This document shows, in pieces, positions 15,155 to 24,761 of a stretch of DNA of 64,000 nt. Position 1 is the stretch's first letter; each line of letters begins with the position of its first letter. The stretch is from Jiangella ureilytica (lineage in GTDB: Bacteria > Actinomycetota > Actinomycetes > Jiangellales > Jiangellaceae): contig NZ_SMKL01000001.1 of the NCBI RefSeq assembly GCF_004348545.1, positions 1-64,000 of the forward strand, in the 5' to 3' direction. The notes under the pieces were generated by a model. That model worked only from the letters and a program-made list of their open reading frames with translations, had not been told where the DNA came from and searched no databases. The position numbers and the translations under genes are program-made.

Positions 15155-16798
15155 GTGGTGCCACCGGTCCCCGACGCCGAGATCGTCCTGCGCTGGTGCC
15201 GCGCCGGCCTGGACGCGCTCGCGGCGGCGCGGGAGGAGATCGATGCCCTGAACGTGTATCCGGTGCCCGACGGCGACACCGGGACCAATCTCTATCTCAC
15301 CTTCGAGGCCGCGGAACAGGCCGCCCGCGAGACCGCCCAGCAGGCCGGCGAGCAGGCCGGCGAGCCGACGCTGGCCGCGACCGCCGAGGCGATGGCGCGG
15401 GGCGCCCTCCTGGGCGCGCGCGGGAACTCCGGCATCATCGTCGCGCAGATGCTGCGCGGGGTGGCCGACGTGCTGAGCCGGCCCGGAGTCACGCTCGCCG
15501 ACGGCAGCGCCCTCGCCCACGGACTCACCCGGGCGGCCGAGGAGGCGCACCGTGCCGTGGCGGACCCCGTCGAGGGCACGATCCTCACCGTGGCAAGGGC
15601 CGCCGCCGACGCCGCCCGGCACCGCGCCACCCAACCCGGCTCCAGCCTCCCCGCCGTCGCCCTCGCCGCCGCGGCCGCCGCGCACGAGGCGCTCGACCGC
15701 ACGCCCGCACAGCTCGACGTCCTGGCCCGTGCCGGCGTCGTCGACGCGGGCGGGCGCGGGCTGACGGTGCTGCTCGACGCGTTCGACACGGTCCTGACGG
15801 GACGGCGGGCGCTGCCGAGGCCGCGCACCGTCGGCACCCACACCGTCCCCGCTCCGGCCATCCCCGTGCCCGAGCGCGCCGCCGGAGGCCCCGCCTACGA
15901 GGTCATGTACCTGCTCGACGCCCCGCAGCAGGCCGTCGACGCCCTCAAGCAGAACCTCGCGACGCTGGGGGACTCACTCGTGGTCAGCGGCGCGGGGGAG
16001 CAGTGGAACGTCCACGTGCACACCGACGACGCCGGCGCGGCCATCGAGGCGGGCATCGGCGCCGGCCGGCCGCACCGCATCAGCGTCACCTACCTCCCCG
16101 TCCAGCACCGCCCCCCGGAAGAAGCCCACCAGCGCGTCGTCGTCGCGTTCGCGGCGGGCGACGGGCTGGCCGAGCTGTTCGCCGAGGCGGGCGCCGTCGT
16201 CGTCGCCACGGCCACCGGGCACCGGCCGTCCACCGGCGAGATGCTGGCCGCCGTCGACCGCGGCGACGCCCGCCGCACCGGCGATGTGGTCATCCTGCCG
16301 AACGAGCGCGACGCGGTCCCGGTCGCCGAGGCCGCCGCCGCCGAGCTCCGGACCCACGGCAGGAGGGCGGCCGTCATCCCCACCGTCGCCCAGGTGCAGG
16401 GGCTCGCCGCGCTCGCCGTCCACGAGCCGAACCGGGCGTTCGACGCCGACGTCGTCGCGATGACGGCCGCCGCCGGGCAGACCAGGCACGGCGCCGTCAC
16501 CATCGCCGCGCGGCAGGCGGTCACCATGGCCGGGGTGTGCCAGCCGGGCGACGTGCTCGGCGTGGTCGACGGCGACTTCGCGGTCATCGGCGCGGACCTG
16601 CTCGACGTCGCCAGCGAGGTGGTCGCCCGTATGCTCGCGGCAGGTGGTGAGCTGGTCACCGTCGTCACCGGCGACGGCGCCGATCCCGGCCTCGCCGACG
16701 GCGTCGCGCGCGCGGTCCGCCGCGGGCACCCCGAGGCCGACACCGTCGTCTACCGGGGCGGACAGCCCCGCTACCCCTTACTGCTCGGAGTCGAGTGA
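15155..16798 (+). CDS. DAK2-domain phosphotransferase (FakA/YloV family)
   Basis: A 547-residue protein of the YloV/FakA family. The N-terminal DhaL (DAK2) nucleotide-binding domain shows [20 protein letters not shown] and [19 protein letters not shown]; a middle domain and a C-terminal DAK1/DegV-like domain follow ([16 protein letters not shown]). In firmicutes FakA phosphorylates fatty acids presented by FakB/DegV; the actinobacterial role is unproven. A gatagt hexamer seven bases before the GTG suggests a leaderless mRNA. It overlaps recG by one base (TGATG), the usual pairing. Confidence 0.88.
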   Translation: MVPPVPDAEIVLRWCRAGLDALAAAREEIDALNVYPVPDGDTGTNLYLTFEAAEQAARETAQQAGEQAGEPTLAATAEAMARGALLGARGNSGIIVAQMLRGVADVLSRPGVTLADGSALAHGLTRAAEEAHRAVADPVEGTILTVARAAADAARHRATQPGSSLPAVALAAAAAAHEALDRTPAQLDVLARAGVVDAGGRGLTVLLDAFDTVLTGRRALPRPRTVGTHTVPAPAIPVPERAAGGPAYEVMYLLDAPQQAVDALKQNLATLGDSLVVSGAGEQWNVHVHTDDAGAAIEAGIGAGRPHRISVTYLPVQHRPPEEAHQRVVVAFAAGDGLAELFAEAGAVVVATATGHRPSTGEMLAAVDRGDARRTGDVVILPNERDAVPVAEAAAAELRTHGRRAAVIPTVAQVQGLAALAVHEPNRAFDADVVAMTAAAGQTRHGAVTIAARQAVTMAGVCQPGDVLGVVDGDFAVIGADLLDVASEVVARMLAAGGELVTVVTGDGADPGLADGVARAVRRGHPEADTVVYRGGQPRYPLLLGVE

Positions 16799-18966
16799 TG
16801 GTCGGATTCGACACGAAGCTGGCCGCCGTGGTCGGTGACAAGACCGCCAAGGCGCTGGCGAGCACGCTGGACCTGCACACCGTCGGCGACCTCATGCGCC
16901 ACTACCCGCGCCGGTACATCCAGCGCGGCGAGCTGACGGAGCTGAGCTCGCTGCGCGAGGACGAGCTGGTCACCGTCGTCGCCATGGTGAAGAGCGTCTC
17001 GAAGCGGAGCATGAAGAACCGCCGCGGCTCGATCCTCGAGGCGGTCGTCACCGACGGCGCCGGCGAGCTGACGCTGACCTTCTTCAACCAGGCCTGGCGT
17101 GAGCGCGATCTGCGGCCCGGGCGCACCGGCCTGTTCGCCGGCAAGGTCGGCACGTTCCGCCATCAGCGCCAGCTCGCGCACCCCGAGTACGAGATGTTCC
17201 CCGACGACGCCGGCGACATCCGCGAGGCGGCGGAGAAGTACGCCGACGAGATCATCCCGGTCTACCCGGCGAGCGCGAAGGTGCCGTCCTGGCTGATCGC
17301 GAAGTCGGTCGACGTCGTGCTCCAGCAGCTCGGCGACCCGGACGACCCGATTCCGGCCGAGGTGCTGCGCGCCAGGCACCTCCCCGGCCTGGCCGAGGCG
17401 CTGCACGCGGTGCACCGGCCCAAGGCCATCGAGAAGGCCTGGGCGGCGCAGCACCGGCTGCGCTACGAGGAGGCGTTCGTCCTGCAGACGGAGCTGGCGC
17501 GGCGGCGGGTGTCGACGGCGGCTCTGGCGGCCACGCGGCGGCGCGCCACGCCGGGCGGGCTGGTCGACGTGCTGGACGAGCGGCTGCCGTTCGAGCTGAC
17601 CGAGGGCCAGCGCCGCCTGGGCGAGCAGATCGCCGCGGAGCTCGACACCGAGCACCCCATGCACCGGCTGCTGCAGGGCGAGGTCGGCGCCGGCAAGACC
17701 GTGGTCGCGCTGCGGGCGATGCTCGCCGTCGTCGACGCCGGGGGACAGGCCGCCCTGCTGGCGCCCACCGAGGTGCTGGCCCAGCAGCACTACCGGTCGC
17801 TGACCGCCTTGCTCGGCCCGCTGGCGCAGCGCGGCATGCTCGGCGGCTCCGACATCGGCACGCGGGTCGCGCTCCTCACCGGCTCCATGGGCACGGCCGC
17901 GCGCAAGGAGACGCTGCTCGACATCGGGGTCGGCGACGCCGGCATCGTCGTCGGCACGCACGCGCTGCTCGAGGAGAACGTGCAGTTCTTCGACCTCGGC
18001 CTGGTCGTGGTCGACGAGCAGCACCGGTTCGGCGTCGAGCAGCGGGCCGCGCTGGCCGCGAAGAGCCGCGACGGCACCCGCCCGCACGTGCTGGTCATGA
18101 CGGCGACGCCGATCCCGCGGACGGTCGCGATGACGGTCTTCGGCGACCTCGAGATCTCCACGCTCTCCGACGTCCCCCGCGGCCGCGCCGACGTCGCCAC
18201 GCACGTCGTGCCCGTCGGCGAGAAGCCGCACTTCCTCGACCGCGCCTGGCAGCGGGTCCGCGAGGAGGTCGAGAAGGGTCATCGCGTCTACGTCGTCTGC
18301 CCGCGCATCGGCGACGACGGCGACGAGCCGGCCGCGGCCGAGGACGAGAAGCGGCGCCCCGTCGCCGTCCTCGAGCTGGCCGAGCACCTGCGCACCGGCC
18401 CGCTGCAGGGCGTCGGCCTCGAGGTGCTGCACGGCCGGATGCCGGCTGACGCGAAGGACGCGGCCATGGCGGCGTTCGCGGCCGGGACCACGCCGGTGCT
18501 GGTCGCGACCACCGTCATCGAGGTCGGCATCGACGTCGCGACGGCGTCGATGATGGTCATCATGGACGCCGACCGGTTCGGCGTCTCGCAGCTGCACCAG
18601 CTGCGCGGACGCATCGGCCGCGGCTCGATCCCGGGCGTCTGCCTGCTGGTCACCGAGGCGCCGCCGGACACTCCGGCGCGCGAGCGGCTCGACGCCGTCG
18701 CCGGCACCCGCGACGGGTTCGAGCTCTCGCAGGTCGACCTCGAGCAGCGGCGCGAAGGCGACGTGCTCGGCGCGTCGCAGTCCGGCCGGCGGTCCAGCCT
18801 CAAGCTGCTCAAGGTGATGCGCCACGTCGAGATCATCGAGCAGGCCCGCGAGGACGCCTCCGCCGTCGTCGAGGGCGACCCGGACCTGGCCCGCCACCCG
18901 GCGCTGCTCGACGCCGTCGAGGCGGTCCTGGCCGAGCAGGAGGCGGACTACCTCGACAAGGCCTGA
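16798..18966 (+). CDS. recG: ATP-dependent DNA helicase RecG
   Basis: Branch-migrating helicase that remodels stalled forks and Holliday junctions. It has 722 residues. The N-terminal OB/wedge domain is followed by the SF2 motor: Walker A GEVGAGKTVVALRAM, motif II VVDEQHRFGVEQR (DEQH), motif III MTATPIPRT, and motif VI QLRGRIGRGSIPG. ATG 16798 overlaps the DAK2 stop by one base, so the two are probably coupled. Confidence 0.97.
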   Translation: MVGFDTKLAAVVGDKTAKALASTLDLHTVGDLMRHYPRRYIQRGELTELSSLREDELVTVVAMVKSVSKRSMKNRRGSILEAVVTDGAGELTLTFFNQAWRERDLRPGRTGLFAGKVGTFRHQRQLAHPEYEMFPDDAGDIREAAEKYADEIIPVYPASAKVPSWLIAKSVDVVLQQLGDPDDPIPAEVLRARHLPGLAEALHAVHRPKAIEKAWAAQHRLRYEEAFVLQTELARRRVSTAALAATRRRATPGGLVDVLDERLPFELTEGQRRLGEQIAAELDTEHPMHRLLQGEVGAGKTVVALRAMLAVVDAGGQAALLAPTEVLAQQHYRSLTALLGPLAQRGMLGGSDIGTRVALLTGSMGTAARKETLLDIGVGDAGIVVGTHALLEENVQFFDLGLVVVDEQHRFGVEQRAALAAKSRDGTRPHVLVMTATPIPRTVAMTVFGDLEISTLSDVPRGRADVATHVVPVGEKPHFLDRAWQRVREEVEKGHRVYVVCPRIGDDGDEPAAAEDEKRRPVAVLELAEHLRTGPLQGVGLEVLHGRMPADAKDAAMAAFAAGTTPVLVATTVIEVGIDVATASMMVIMDADRFGVSQLHQLRGRIGRGSIPGVCLLVTEAPPDTPARERLDAVAGTRDGFELSQVDLEQRREGDVLGASQSGRRSSLKLLKVMRHVEIIEQAREDASAVVEGDPDLARHPALLDAVEAVLAEQEADYLDKA

Positions 18967-19035
18967 CGACCCGCCGAGCGACGTCCAGCGGCCTCTTGGC
19001 GGCGGCCGCGGCCGACCCGTGCTGGAATCGTCCCT

Positions 19036-20007
19036 GTGATCGTGGACAAGGCCATCTATCTCGACGGCGAGCGCCAGGAGATCGAGGGCGACATCAGCGA
19101 GGCGTTCGAACGGGCCAAGGAGCGCGGCAACGCCTTCCTGTGGGTCGGCCTGTTCGAGCCCACCCACGAGGAGTTCGACGTCATCGTCGACGAGCTGAAG
19201 CTGCACCCGCTCGCGGTCGAGGACGCCCTCAACGCGCACCAGCGGCCCAAGCTGGAGCTCTACGGCGACACCCTCTTCGCCGTGCTCAAGACGCTCGAGC
19301 ACCACGAGGACGACGCCCTGCTCGTCGTCGGCGAGATCATGCTGTTCATCGGCGACGACTTCGTCATCACCGTCCGCCACGGGGCGATCAACCCGCTGGA
19401 CATCGTCCGCGAGCGGGTCGAGTCGGAGAAGTGGCTGCTCGACGCCGGTCCGCCCGGCGTGCTGTACGCCGTCTGCGACCTGGTGGCCGACAGCTACACG
19501 CGGCTGGCCCGGCAGGTCGAGGCCGACGTCATCGAGACGGAGCGGCGCGTGTTCGAGCCGGGCGCCGCCGACGCCACCGAGCTGATCTACTCGCTGAAGC
19601 GGCAGGTGCTGCAGTTCCGCATCTCCGTCGACCCGCTGGTCCCCGTCATGGAGGACCTCACCCAGGGCCGGGTCGCGCTGTGCGCCGGGCTCAGCGAGTA
19701 CTTCCGCGACATCCTCGACCATCTGCTGCGCGTCGACCGCATGGCGGAGGCGCAGAACGACCTGCTGACGGGCGCGCTCGCGGCCAACCTGTCGCTGGTG
19801 ACCATGCAGCAGAACATCGACCTGCGCAAGATCTCGGCGTGGGCCGCGATCGTCGCGGTCCCCATGATGATCGCCGGCGTCTACGGCATGAACTTCGACC
19901 ACATGCCCGAACTGCACTGGTCCTTCGGCTACCCGCTCGTCCTGGCCGTCATGATAGGGGCGTGTCTGTTGCTCTATCGGAAGCTGCGCAGCAGCGGCTG
20001 GCTCTGA
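19036..20007 (+). CDS. corA: CorA-family magnesium/cobalt channel
   Basis: Inner-membrane divalent-cation channel of 323 residues. The long acidic, helical cytoplasmic domain leads to two C-terminal membrane spans; between them is the signature YGMNFDHMPEL with Gly284-Met285-Asn286, the selectivity motif. The GTG start at 19036 gives MIVDKAIYLDGERQEIEGD. It stands alone between recG and rsmD. Confidence 0.95.
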   Translation: MIVDKAIYLDGERQEIEGDISEAFERAKERGNAFLWVGLFEPTHEEFDVIVDELKLHPLAVEDALNAHQRPKLELYGDTLFAVLKTLEHHEDDALLVVGEIMLFIGDDFVITVRHGAINPLDIVRERVESEKWLLDAGPPGVLYAVCDLVADSYTRLARQVEADVIETERRVFEPGAADATELIYSLKRQVLQFRISVDPLVPVMEDLTQGRVALCAGLSEYFRDILDHLLRVDRMAEAQNDLLTGALAANLSLVTMQQNIDLRKISAWAAIVAVPMMIAGVYGMNFDHMPELHWSFGYPLVLAVMIGACLLLYRKLRSSGWL

Positions 20008-20047
20008 GGTCCGTACCACCCGGAGCGGTGACTGGTCCGGTCCGCCG

Positions 20048-20608
20048 ATGACCCGCATAGTGGCCGGCGCGGCGCGCGGACGGCGGCTGTCCGTCCCGCC
20101 CGGCGACCGTACCCGGCCGACGTCGGACCGCGTCCGGGAGGCGCTGTTCTCGGCGCTGGAGTCGATGTACGGCGGCGCGCTCGGCGGGGTACGGGTCCTG
20201 GACCTCTACGCCGGCACCGGCGCGCTCGGCCTCGAGGCGCTGTCGCGCGGCGCGGCGCACTGTCTGCTGGTCGAGTCCGACGGCCGTGCCGCGGCCGTGA
20301 TCAGGGCGAACGTCAAGGCCGTGGGGCTGCCGGGCGCCGTCGTGGTCGCCTCGACGGTCGAGCGGGCGCTGACGGAGCCGCCGGACGCCCCGTACGACCT
20401 CGTCCTGGCCGATCCGCCGTACGCGATGGTTGACGCCGACCTGTCTGGGGTACTCGTGTCCTTGACCAAGGGCTGGCTCGCGCCCGAGGCGGTCGTGGTG
20501 GTCGAGCGTGACCGCCGCAGCGCCCCGGTGACCTGGCCCGACGGCATCACCGGCTCGCGCGAACGCCGGTACGGGGAGACCATGCTCTGGTACGGTCGCG
20601 CCCGGTGA
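20048..20608 (+). CDS. rsmD: 16S rRNA (guanine966-N2)-methyltransferase
   Basis: SAM-dependent enzyme that methylates G966 of 16S rRNA. It has 186 residues with the N-terminal RIVAGAARGRRLSVPPG, the SAM-binding VLDLYAGTGALGLEALSRGA and the catalytic LADPPYAMVD (Asp122-Pro-Pro-Tyr). rsmD directly before coaD is conserved across actinobacteria; the gap is 21 bases. Confidence 0.96.
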   Translation: MTRIVAGAARGRRLSVPPGDRTRPTSDRVREALFSALESMYGGALGGVRVLDLYAGTGALGLEALSRGAAHCLLVESDGRAAAVIRANVKAVGLPGAVVVASTVERALTEPPDAPYDLVLADPPYAMVDADLSGVLVSLTKGWLAPEAVVVVERDRRSAPVTWPDGITGSRERRYGETMLWYGRAR

Positions 20609-20629
20609 TGTGACAAGCAGGAGGACGTG

Positions 20630-21109
20630 TTGCGCCGCTGTCTCTGCCCCGGCTCGTTCGACCCGGTGACGAACGGGCACCTGGACGTCATCGAGCGGGC
20701 TACGAGCCTGTTCGACGAGGTCGTCGTGGCGGTGCTGGTCAACGTCTCCAAGAAGGGCCTCTTCTCCGTCGACGAGCGCATCGACATGCTCGAGAAGACC
20801 TGTGCCCATCTGCCCGAGGTCCGCATCGTGAGCTTCGAGGGCCTCTTGGTCGATTTCGCCCGTCAGCGCGGCATTTCCGCTGTCGTGAAAGGCCTGCGGG
20901 CGGTCTCGGATTTCGACTATGAACTACAGATGGCACAGATGAACCACCGCATGACGGGCTTGGAGACGTTGTTCGTCGCGACCAATCCGGATTACTCGTT
21001 CCTTTCGTCCTCATTGGTCAAAGAGGTGGCGTCCCATGGCGGTGACGTCGCTGGACTGGTACCCGATGTGGTGCTGCAGCGACTTCATGAGAGATTGGGA
21101 CGCCGGTGA
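20630..21109 (+). CDS. coaD: Phosphopantetheine adenylyltransferase
   Basis: Penultimate step of coenzyme A synthesis. The nucleotidyltransferase signature CPGSFDPVTNGHLDVIERA, VVKGLRAVSDFDYELQMAQMN and the SSLVKEVA motif are intact. I choose TTG 20630 (MRRCLCPGSFDP) rather than the in-frame GTG at 20627: it leaves five bases after the aggagg at 20619-20624 and reproduces the family N-terminus. Length 159 residues, as expected. Confidence 0.96.
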   Translation: MRRCLCPGSFDPVTNGHLDVIERATSLFDEVVVAVLVNVSKKGLFSVDERIDMLEKTCAHLPEVRIVSFEGLLVDFARQRGISAVVKGLRAVSDFDYELQMAQMNHRMTGLETLFVATNPDYSFLSSSLVKEVASHGGDVAGLVPDVVLQRLHERLGRR

Positions 21110-21139
21110 TCCCACTCCGGCACTCATGGGGGGATGGTC

Positions 21140-21796
21140 ATGGAAGTTCATGACAAGATCGCCGAGATCGTCGCACTCGTCGACTCGGCGCGGACGATGC
21201 CTATGTCGTCCACCGCAATGGTGAACAAACAGCAGCTGCTCATTCTGCTCGACGAGGTCCGCGAAGGTCTGCCGGCGAACCTGCAGGCCGCCGAGGCGGT
21301 CCTGGGGCAGCGCGAGGCGCTGCTCATCGAGGCGCGCGGCAACGCCGAGCGGGTCCTGGCCGGCGCCCAGGCCGAGCAGGCCCGGCTGGTCGCCGACCAC
21401 ACGGTGACGCAGGCCGCACGCATCGAGGCCGAGGAGATCCTCCGTCAGGCCCGGGAGCAGGCCGAGAACATCCGCAGCGACGCCGACGACTACGTCGACG
21501 CGAAGCTGGCGCGGCTCGAGATCTCGGCGGCGCGCATCGTCGAGACCGTCCGCGACGGCCGCGAGCAGCTGCGCCACCCCACGGCGTACGAAGAGCTGTC
21601 GCAGCGGCGCAACGGCCACCCCGTCGTCGTGCCCGAGCTCGACAACGCACAGAACGGGGCCGACGAGTTCGCGCCGGGGTCCGACCCGCGGGTCGAGCGG
21701 TTCGCCCCCGACGACACGTCCGGCGACCCGCGTCCCGGCGATCAGCACGAGGCGCGTGACGCCGAGACACACCAGCTGAAGTCTGGTTTGGGCTGA
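21140..21796 (+). CDS. sepIVA: SepIVA-like coiled-coil septum/cell-growth protein
   Basis: DivIVA-like cytoplasmic protein occupying the place of mycobacterial sepIVA (upstream of the DUF177 and rnc genes). The N-terminus contains MEVHDKIAEIVALVDSAR and MVNKQQLLILLDEVREGLP; a central Ala/Glu/Gln/Arg coiled coil (residues ~50-115) leads into DDYVDAKLARLE and VRDGREQLRHP. At 218 residues it is slightly shorter than the mycobacterial protein (~245), with a shorter coiled coil and an added disordered acidic tail. ATG 21140 is preferred over 21134 by similarity. SepIVA is essential for septation in mycobacteria; the role here is by homology. Confidence 0.75.
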   Translation: MEVHDKIAEIVALVDSARTMPMSSTAMVNKQQLLILLDEVREGLPANLQAAEAVLGQREALLIEARGNAERVLAGAQAEQARLVADHTVTQAARIEAEEILRQAREQAENIRSDADDYVDAKLARLEISAARIVETVRDGREQLRHPTAYEELSQRRNGHPVVVPELDNAQNGADEFAPGSDPRVERFAPDDTSGDPRPGDQHEARDAETHQLKSGLG

Positions 21797-21850
21797 GGCC
21801 CTGGGTCTAGTACCATCGGTCGTCGGCCTCATGTCGAGGCCGAGATCTGC

Positions 21851-22474
21851 ATGCCCATACCAGCACGAGAGTTGACTACGCTGAGCACGCTCGATCCGCG
21901 CGCCCCGTTCGTCCTCGCGACACACGAGCTCGGACGACGGCCGGGTTCGACCCAGCGGGTCTCTCTCACGGTTCCGGCGCCTGCCGATCTCGGACTGGGC
22001 GAAGTGGTCGGGGTGCCCGAAGGGGCCGACCTCGAGCTGGACCTCCGGCTCGAGTCGGTCATGGAGGGCGTGTTGGTGTCCGGCACCGTCCGGGCTCCGT
22101 ACTCCGGAGAGTGCGTGCGCTGCCTGGAGCCCGTCGACGGCGAAGTCGTCGCCGAGGTCCAGGAACTGTACGTCTACCCGGAACGGGCCGACGATCCCGA
22201 CACCGAGACCGACGACGAGGAGATGCGGGTCGAGGACGACCTCATCGACCTCGGACAACCGGTCCGGGACGCGGTGGTGCTCGCACTGCCGCAGTCGCCG
22301 GTCTGCCAGGAGGACTGCCCGGGCCTGTGCCCGGACTGCGGCGCCCGGCTGGCCGACGACCCGGATCACGCGCACGAGAACACCGATCCACGGTGGGCGG
22401 CCCTGGCCGGGCTGGTCACCGATGACACGAACGAGACCGGCTCGCTGAGGGCCGGCCCGACTGAGGAGAGTTAG
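21851..22474 (+). CDS. DUF177 (YceD) family protein linked to rpmF
   Basis: A 207-residue YceD/DUF177 protein. Family members sit upstream of rpmF and are connected to 23S rRNA accumulation. The zinc-like knuckle VCQEDCPGLCPDCGARL and the GECVRCLEPV motif supply five or six cysteines. An acidic stretch (TETDDEEMRVEDD) occurs mid-protein. ATG 21851 is taken as the start; the true start could be a few codons later. The next gene is rpmF, 60 bases on. Confidence 0.88.
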   Translation: MPIPARELTTLSTLDPRAPFVLATHELGRRPGSTQRVSLTVPAPADLGLGEVVGVPEGADLELDLRLESVMEGVLVSGTVRAPYSGECVRCLEPVDGEVVAEVQELYVYPERADDPDTETDDEEMRVEDDLIDLGQPVRDAVVLALPQSPVCQEDCPGLCPDCGARLADDPDHAHENTDPRWAALAGLVTDDTNETGSLRAGPTEES

Positions 22475-22534
22475 CCAGGCGCCGACCGCGAGGTCCAGCT
22501 CTGGTGAGTCTCTCGAGGGAAAGGAAGAACAGCC

Positions 22535-22738
22535 GTGGCCGTCCCGAAGCGGAAGATGTCGCGCAGCAACACCCGCCACCGTCGCGCGCAGTGGAAGGCG
22601 AAGATGCCGCAGATCCAGAAGCGCACCGTCAACGGTCGCACCCAGTGGGTCGTCGCGCACCGCGCCACCGTGGTCGAGGACTCCCAGGGCACGCCGCTGT
22701 TCCTGGAGTACAACGGTCGCCAGGTCGGCGACGTCTGA
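22535..22738 (+). CDS. rpmF: 50S ribosomal protein L32
   Basis: Ribosomal protein of 67 residues beginning [20 protein letters not shown] from GTG 22535 behind gggaaagga. The internal CxxC zinc knuckles found in some L32s are absent, so this is the cysteine-free form. It lies between DUF177 and rnc as in most bacteria of this phylum. Confidence 0.95.
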   Translation: MAVPKRKMSRSNTRHRRAQWKAKMPQIQKRTVNGRTQWVVAHRATVVEDSQGTPLFLEYNGRQVGDV

Positions 22739-22759
22739 GAGCTCGCGTAGGAGCTCCCT

Positions 22760-23506
22760 ATGACGGCTGAGACCCCATCCCTCTCCGTGCTGGAGGGGCG
22801 TCTCGGCGTGCCCATCGACCCTGAGCTGCTGCAGCTGGCGCTGACCCACCGCTCGTACGCGTACGAGAACGGCGGGCTACCGACCAACGAGCGGCTCGAG
22901 TTCCTGGGCGACGCCGTCCTGGGCCTGGTCGTCACCGACGCGCTGTACCGGCGGCACCCTGACCTCTCCGAGGGCCAGCTGGCCAAGCTGCGCGCCGCCG
23001 TCGTGAACATGCGGGCGCTCGCCGGTGTCGCCCGCGAGCTCGAGCTGGGCGGGTTCGTCCGGTTGGGCCGCGGCGAGGAGACCACCGGCGGGCGCGACAA
23101 GTCCTCCATCCTCGCCGACACCGTCGAGGCGCTGATCGGCGCCGTCTACCTCGACCGCGGCCTGGTCGAGACCTCCGCGCTGGTGCACCGCCTGGTCGAC
23201 GACCTCATCGAGGCGTCCGCGCTGCTCGGCGCCGGGCTGGACTGGAAGACGTCGCTGCAGGAGCTGACGTCGCGGCATGCGCTCGGGGTCCCCGAGTACC
23301 GCATCACCGAGGACGGCCCCGACCACGCCAAGACGTTCACCGCCGACGTCGTGGTCAGCGGCGAGGTACGCGGCACCGGCACCGGCCGCAGCAAGAAGGA
23401 GGCCGAGGCCCGCGCCGCCGAGCTGGCCTGGAAGGCGCTCAGCGAGGCGGCCGAGGCGGCCAAGAGCATCGCCCCGGCCGACGGTCCCGGTGCCCGAACT
23501 CCCTGA
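22760..23506 (+). CDS. rnc: Ribonuclease III
   Basis: Double-strand-specific endonuclease for rRNA and mRNA processing. It has 248 residues with catalytic signature [13 protein letters not shown] (residues ~39-51), the second metal-binding segment [15 protein letters not shown], and a C-terminal dsRNA-binding domain ending in [20 protein letters not shown] 22760 follows ggagct. Its end overlaps the mutM start by 17 bases. Confidence 0.97.
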   Translation: MTAETPSLSVLEGRLGVPIDPELLQLALTHRSYAYENGGLPTNERLEFLGDAVLGLVVTDALYRRHPDLSEGQLAKLRAAVVNMRALAGVARELELGGFVRLGRGEETTGGRDKSSILADTVEALIGAVYLDRGLVETSALVHRLVDDLIEASALLGAGLDWKTSLQELTSRHALGVPEYRITEDGPDHAKTFTADVVVSGEVRGTGTGRSKKEAEARAAELAWKALSEAAEAAKSIAPADGPGARTP

Positions 23507-24350
23507 GGTCGAGGTCGTCCGGCGTGGGCTGTCCGCGCATGTCGTCGGCCGCGTCATCGACCACGTCGAGGTCGCACACGACCGCGCCGTCCGCCGTCAC
23601 CTCGCCGGCGCCGCCGACTTCGCCGGCTCCCTGGCCAAGGCCTCCTTCACCGAGGCCCGGCGGCGCGGCAAGTACCTCTGGCTGCCCCTCGACGACGGCG
23701 TCCGCGCGGTCGTGGGGCACCTCGGCATGAGCGGCCAGCTGCTGGTCCAGCCGGCCGTCGCTCCCGACGAGACCCACCTGCGGGTCCGGTTCGTCTTCGC
23801 CGACGGCGACCCCGAGCTGCGCTTCGTCGACCAGCGGACCTTCGGCGGGCTGGCGGTCGCCGGCCTGGGTCCCGACGGCGTCCCGGTCCCCATCGCGCAC
23901 ATCGCGCCCGACCCGCTCGATCCGGCGTTCGACGACGACGCGTTCCGGCTGGCGCTGGCCCGCCGTCGTACCGGGATCAAGAGAGCGCTGCTGGATCAGT
24001 CGCTGATCTCCGGAGTCGGCAACATCTACGCCGACGAGGCGCTGTGGCGGGCTCGCCTGCACTACGCCCGGGCCACGGAGACGCTGCGCCGGCCCGACGC
24101 CACGCGGCTGCTCCAGGCGGTCCGCGAGGTCATGGCCGCCGCGCTGCAGCAGGGCGGCACCTCGTTCGACAGCCTCTACGTCAACGTCAACGGCGAGAGC
24201 GGCTACTTCGACCGGTCGCTGGACGCCTACGGGCAGGAGGGCCGGCCGTGCGGGCGCTGCGGCACCCCGATCCGGCGTGACCCGTTCATGAACAGATCGT
24301 CGTACACGTGCCCCCGCTGCCAGCCCCGTCCGCGGCATGCGCGCTGGTGA
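23490..24350 (+). CDS. mutM: Formamidopyrimidine-DNA glycosylase
   Basis: Base-excision repair glycosylase/AP lyase that removes 8-oxoguanine. From GTG 23490 it reads [14 protein letters not shown], placing the catalytic N-terminal proline at residue 2 after Met removal. The helix-two-turn-helix segment [18 protein letters not shown] and the zinc finger [11 protein letters not shown]...YTCPRCQ are intact. It has 286 residues. It starts inside rnc (17-base overlap), so translation is coupled. Confidence 0.96.
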   Translation: MPELPEVEVVRRGLSAHVVGRVIDHVEVAHDRAVRRHLAGAADFAGSLAKASFTEARRRGKYLWLPLDDGVRAVVGHLGMSGQLLVQPAVAPDETHLRVRFVFADGDPELRFVDQRTFGGLAVAGLGPDGVPVPIAHIAPDPLDPAFDDDAFRLALARRRTGIKRALLDQSLISGVGNIYADEALWRARLHYARATETLRRPDATRLLQAVREVMAAALQQGGTSFDSLYVNVNGESGYFDRSLDAYGQEGRPCGRCGTPIRRDPFMNRSSYTCPRCQPRPRHARW

Positions 24351-24511
24351 GCGTGATGACCGATACCCGAGAACGTGTTGACCAAGAGGCATGCACAGTG
24401 CGATGCTGGTAAGTGCTGCGGCCTGTGCGTCTCGGTCAGACCTGCGCCCGCCGCAGCCTCGATGATGAATGTTTGATCATTTCTCTATGGCCTTTGTGGA
24501 GGGCTTCGACA

Positions 24512-24715
24512 ATGGCGAAGGCGCTGTTGGGTTATGTCGGGGGTACTGATCCCAGGATCGCAACCGAGGTTCAGCGCTTGCGCAGGCGGGTGACCGATCT
24601 CGAGGCGCAGGTGCTCCGGCTCCAGGCGGAGAACGACCACCTCGCCGAGGCGGCCGTCGATCACAGCCGCTTGGTGCTCGACGACACACAGGTGCCGCAA
24701 CCGGCCTTGACCTGA
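24512..24715 (+). CDS. Small coiled-coil protein upstream of smc
   Basis: A 67-residue protein starting MAKALLGYVGGTDPRIATEV. A heptad-like helix follows (RLRRRVTDLEAQVLRLQAEN, residues ~21-45), then an unstructured tail. I recall similar short MSKALLGHVGG-type proteins in other actinobacteria, but no function. The frame stays open upstream to 24413, though ATG 24512 gives the conserved N-terminus. It ends 46 bases before smc, so a role with SMC is possible but purely positional. Confidence 0.75.
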   Translation: MAKALLGYVGGTDPRIATEVQRLRRRVTDLEAQVLRLQAENDHLAEAAVDHSRLVLDDTQVPQPALT

Positions 24716-24733
24716 GGGTCGCGGTTGTAGGCT
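24707..24733 (+). promoter_or_regulatory. Possible smc promoter
   Basis: TTGACC (24707-24712), a 15-base spacer, then TAGGCT (24728-24733), 28 bases before the smc TTG. The hexamers are good but the spacer is short. Confidence 0.3.
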
Positions 24734-24761
24734 GACCCCCGAGTCCAGGGGAGTCGGTCTA

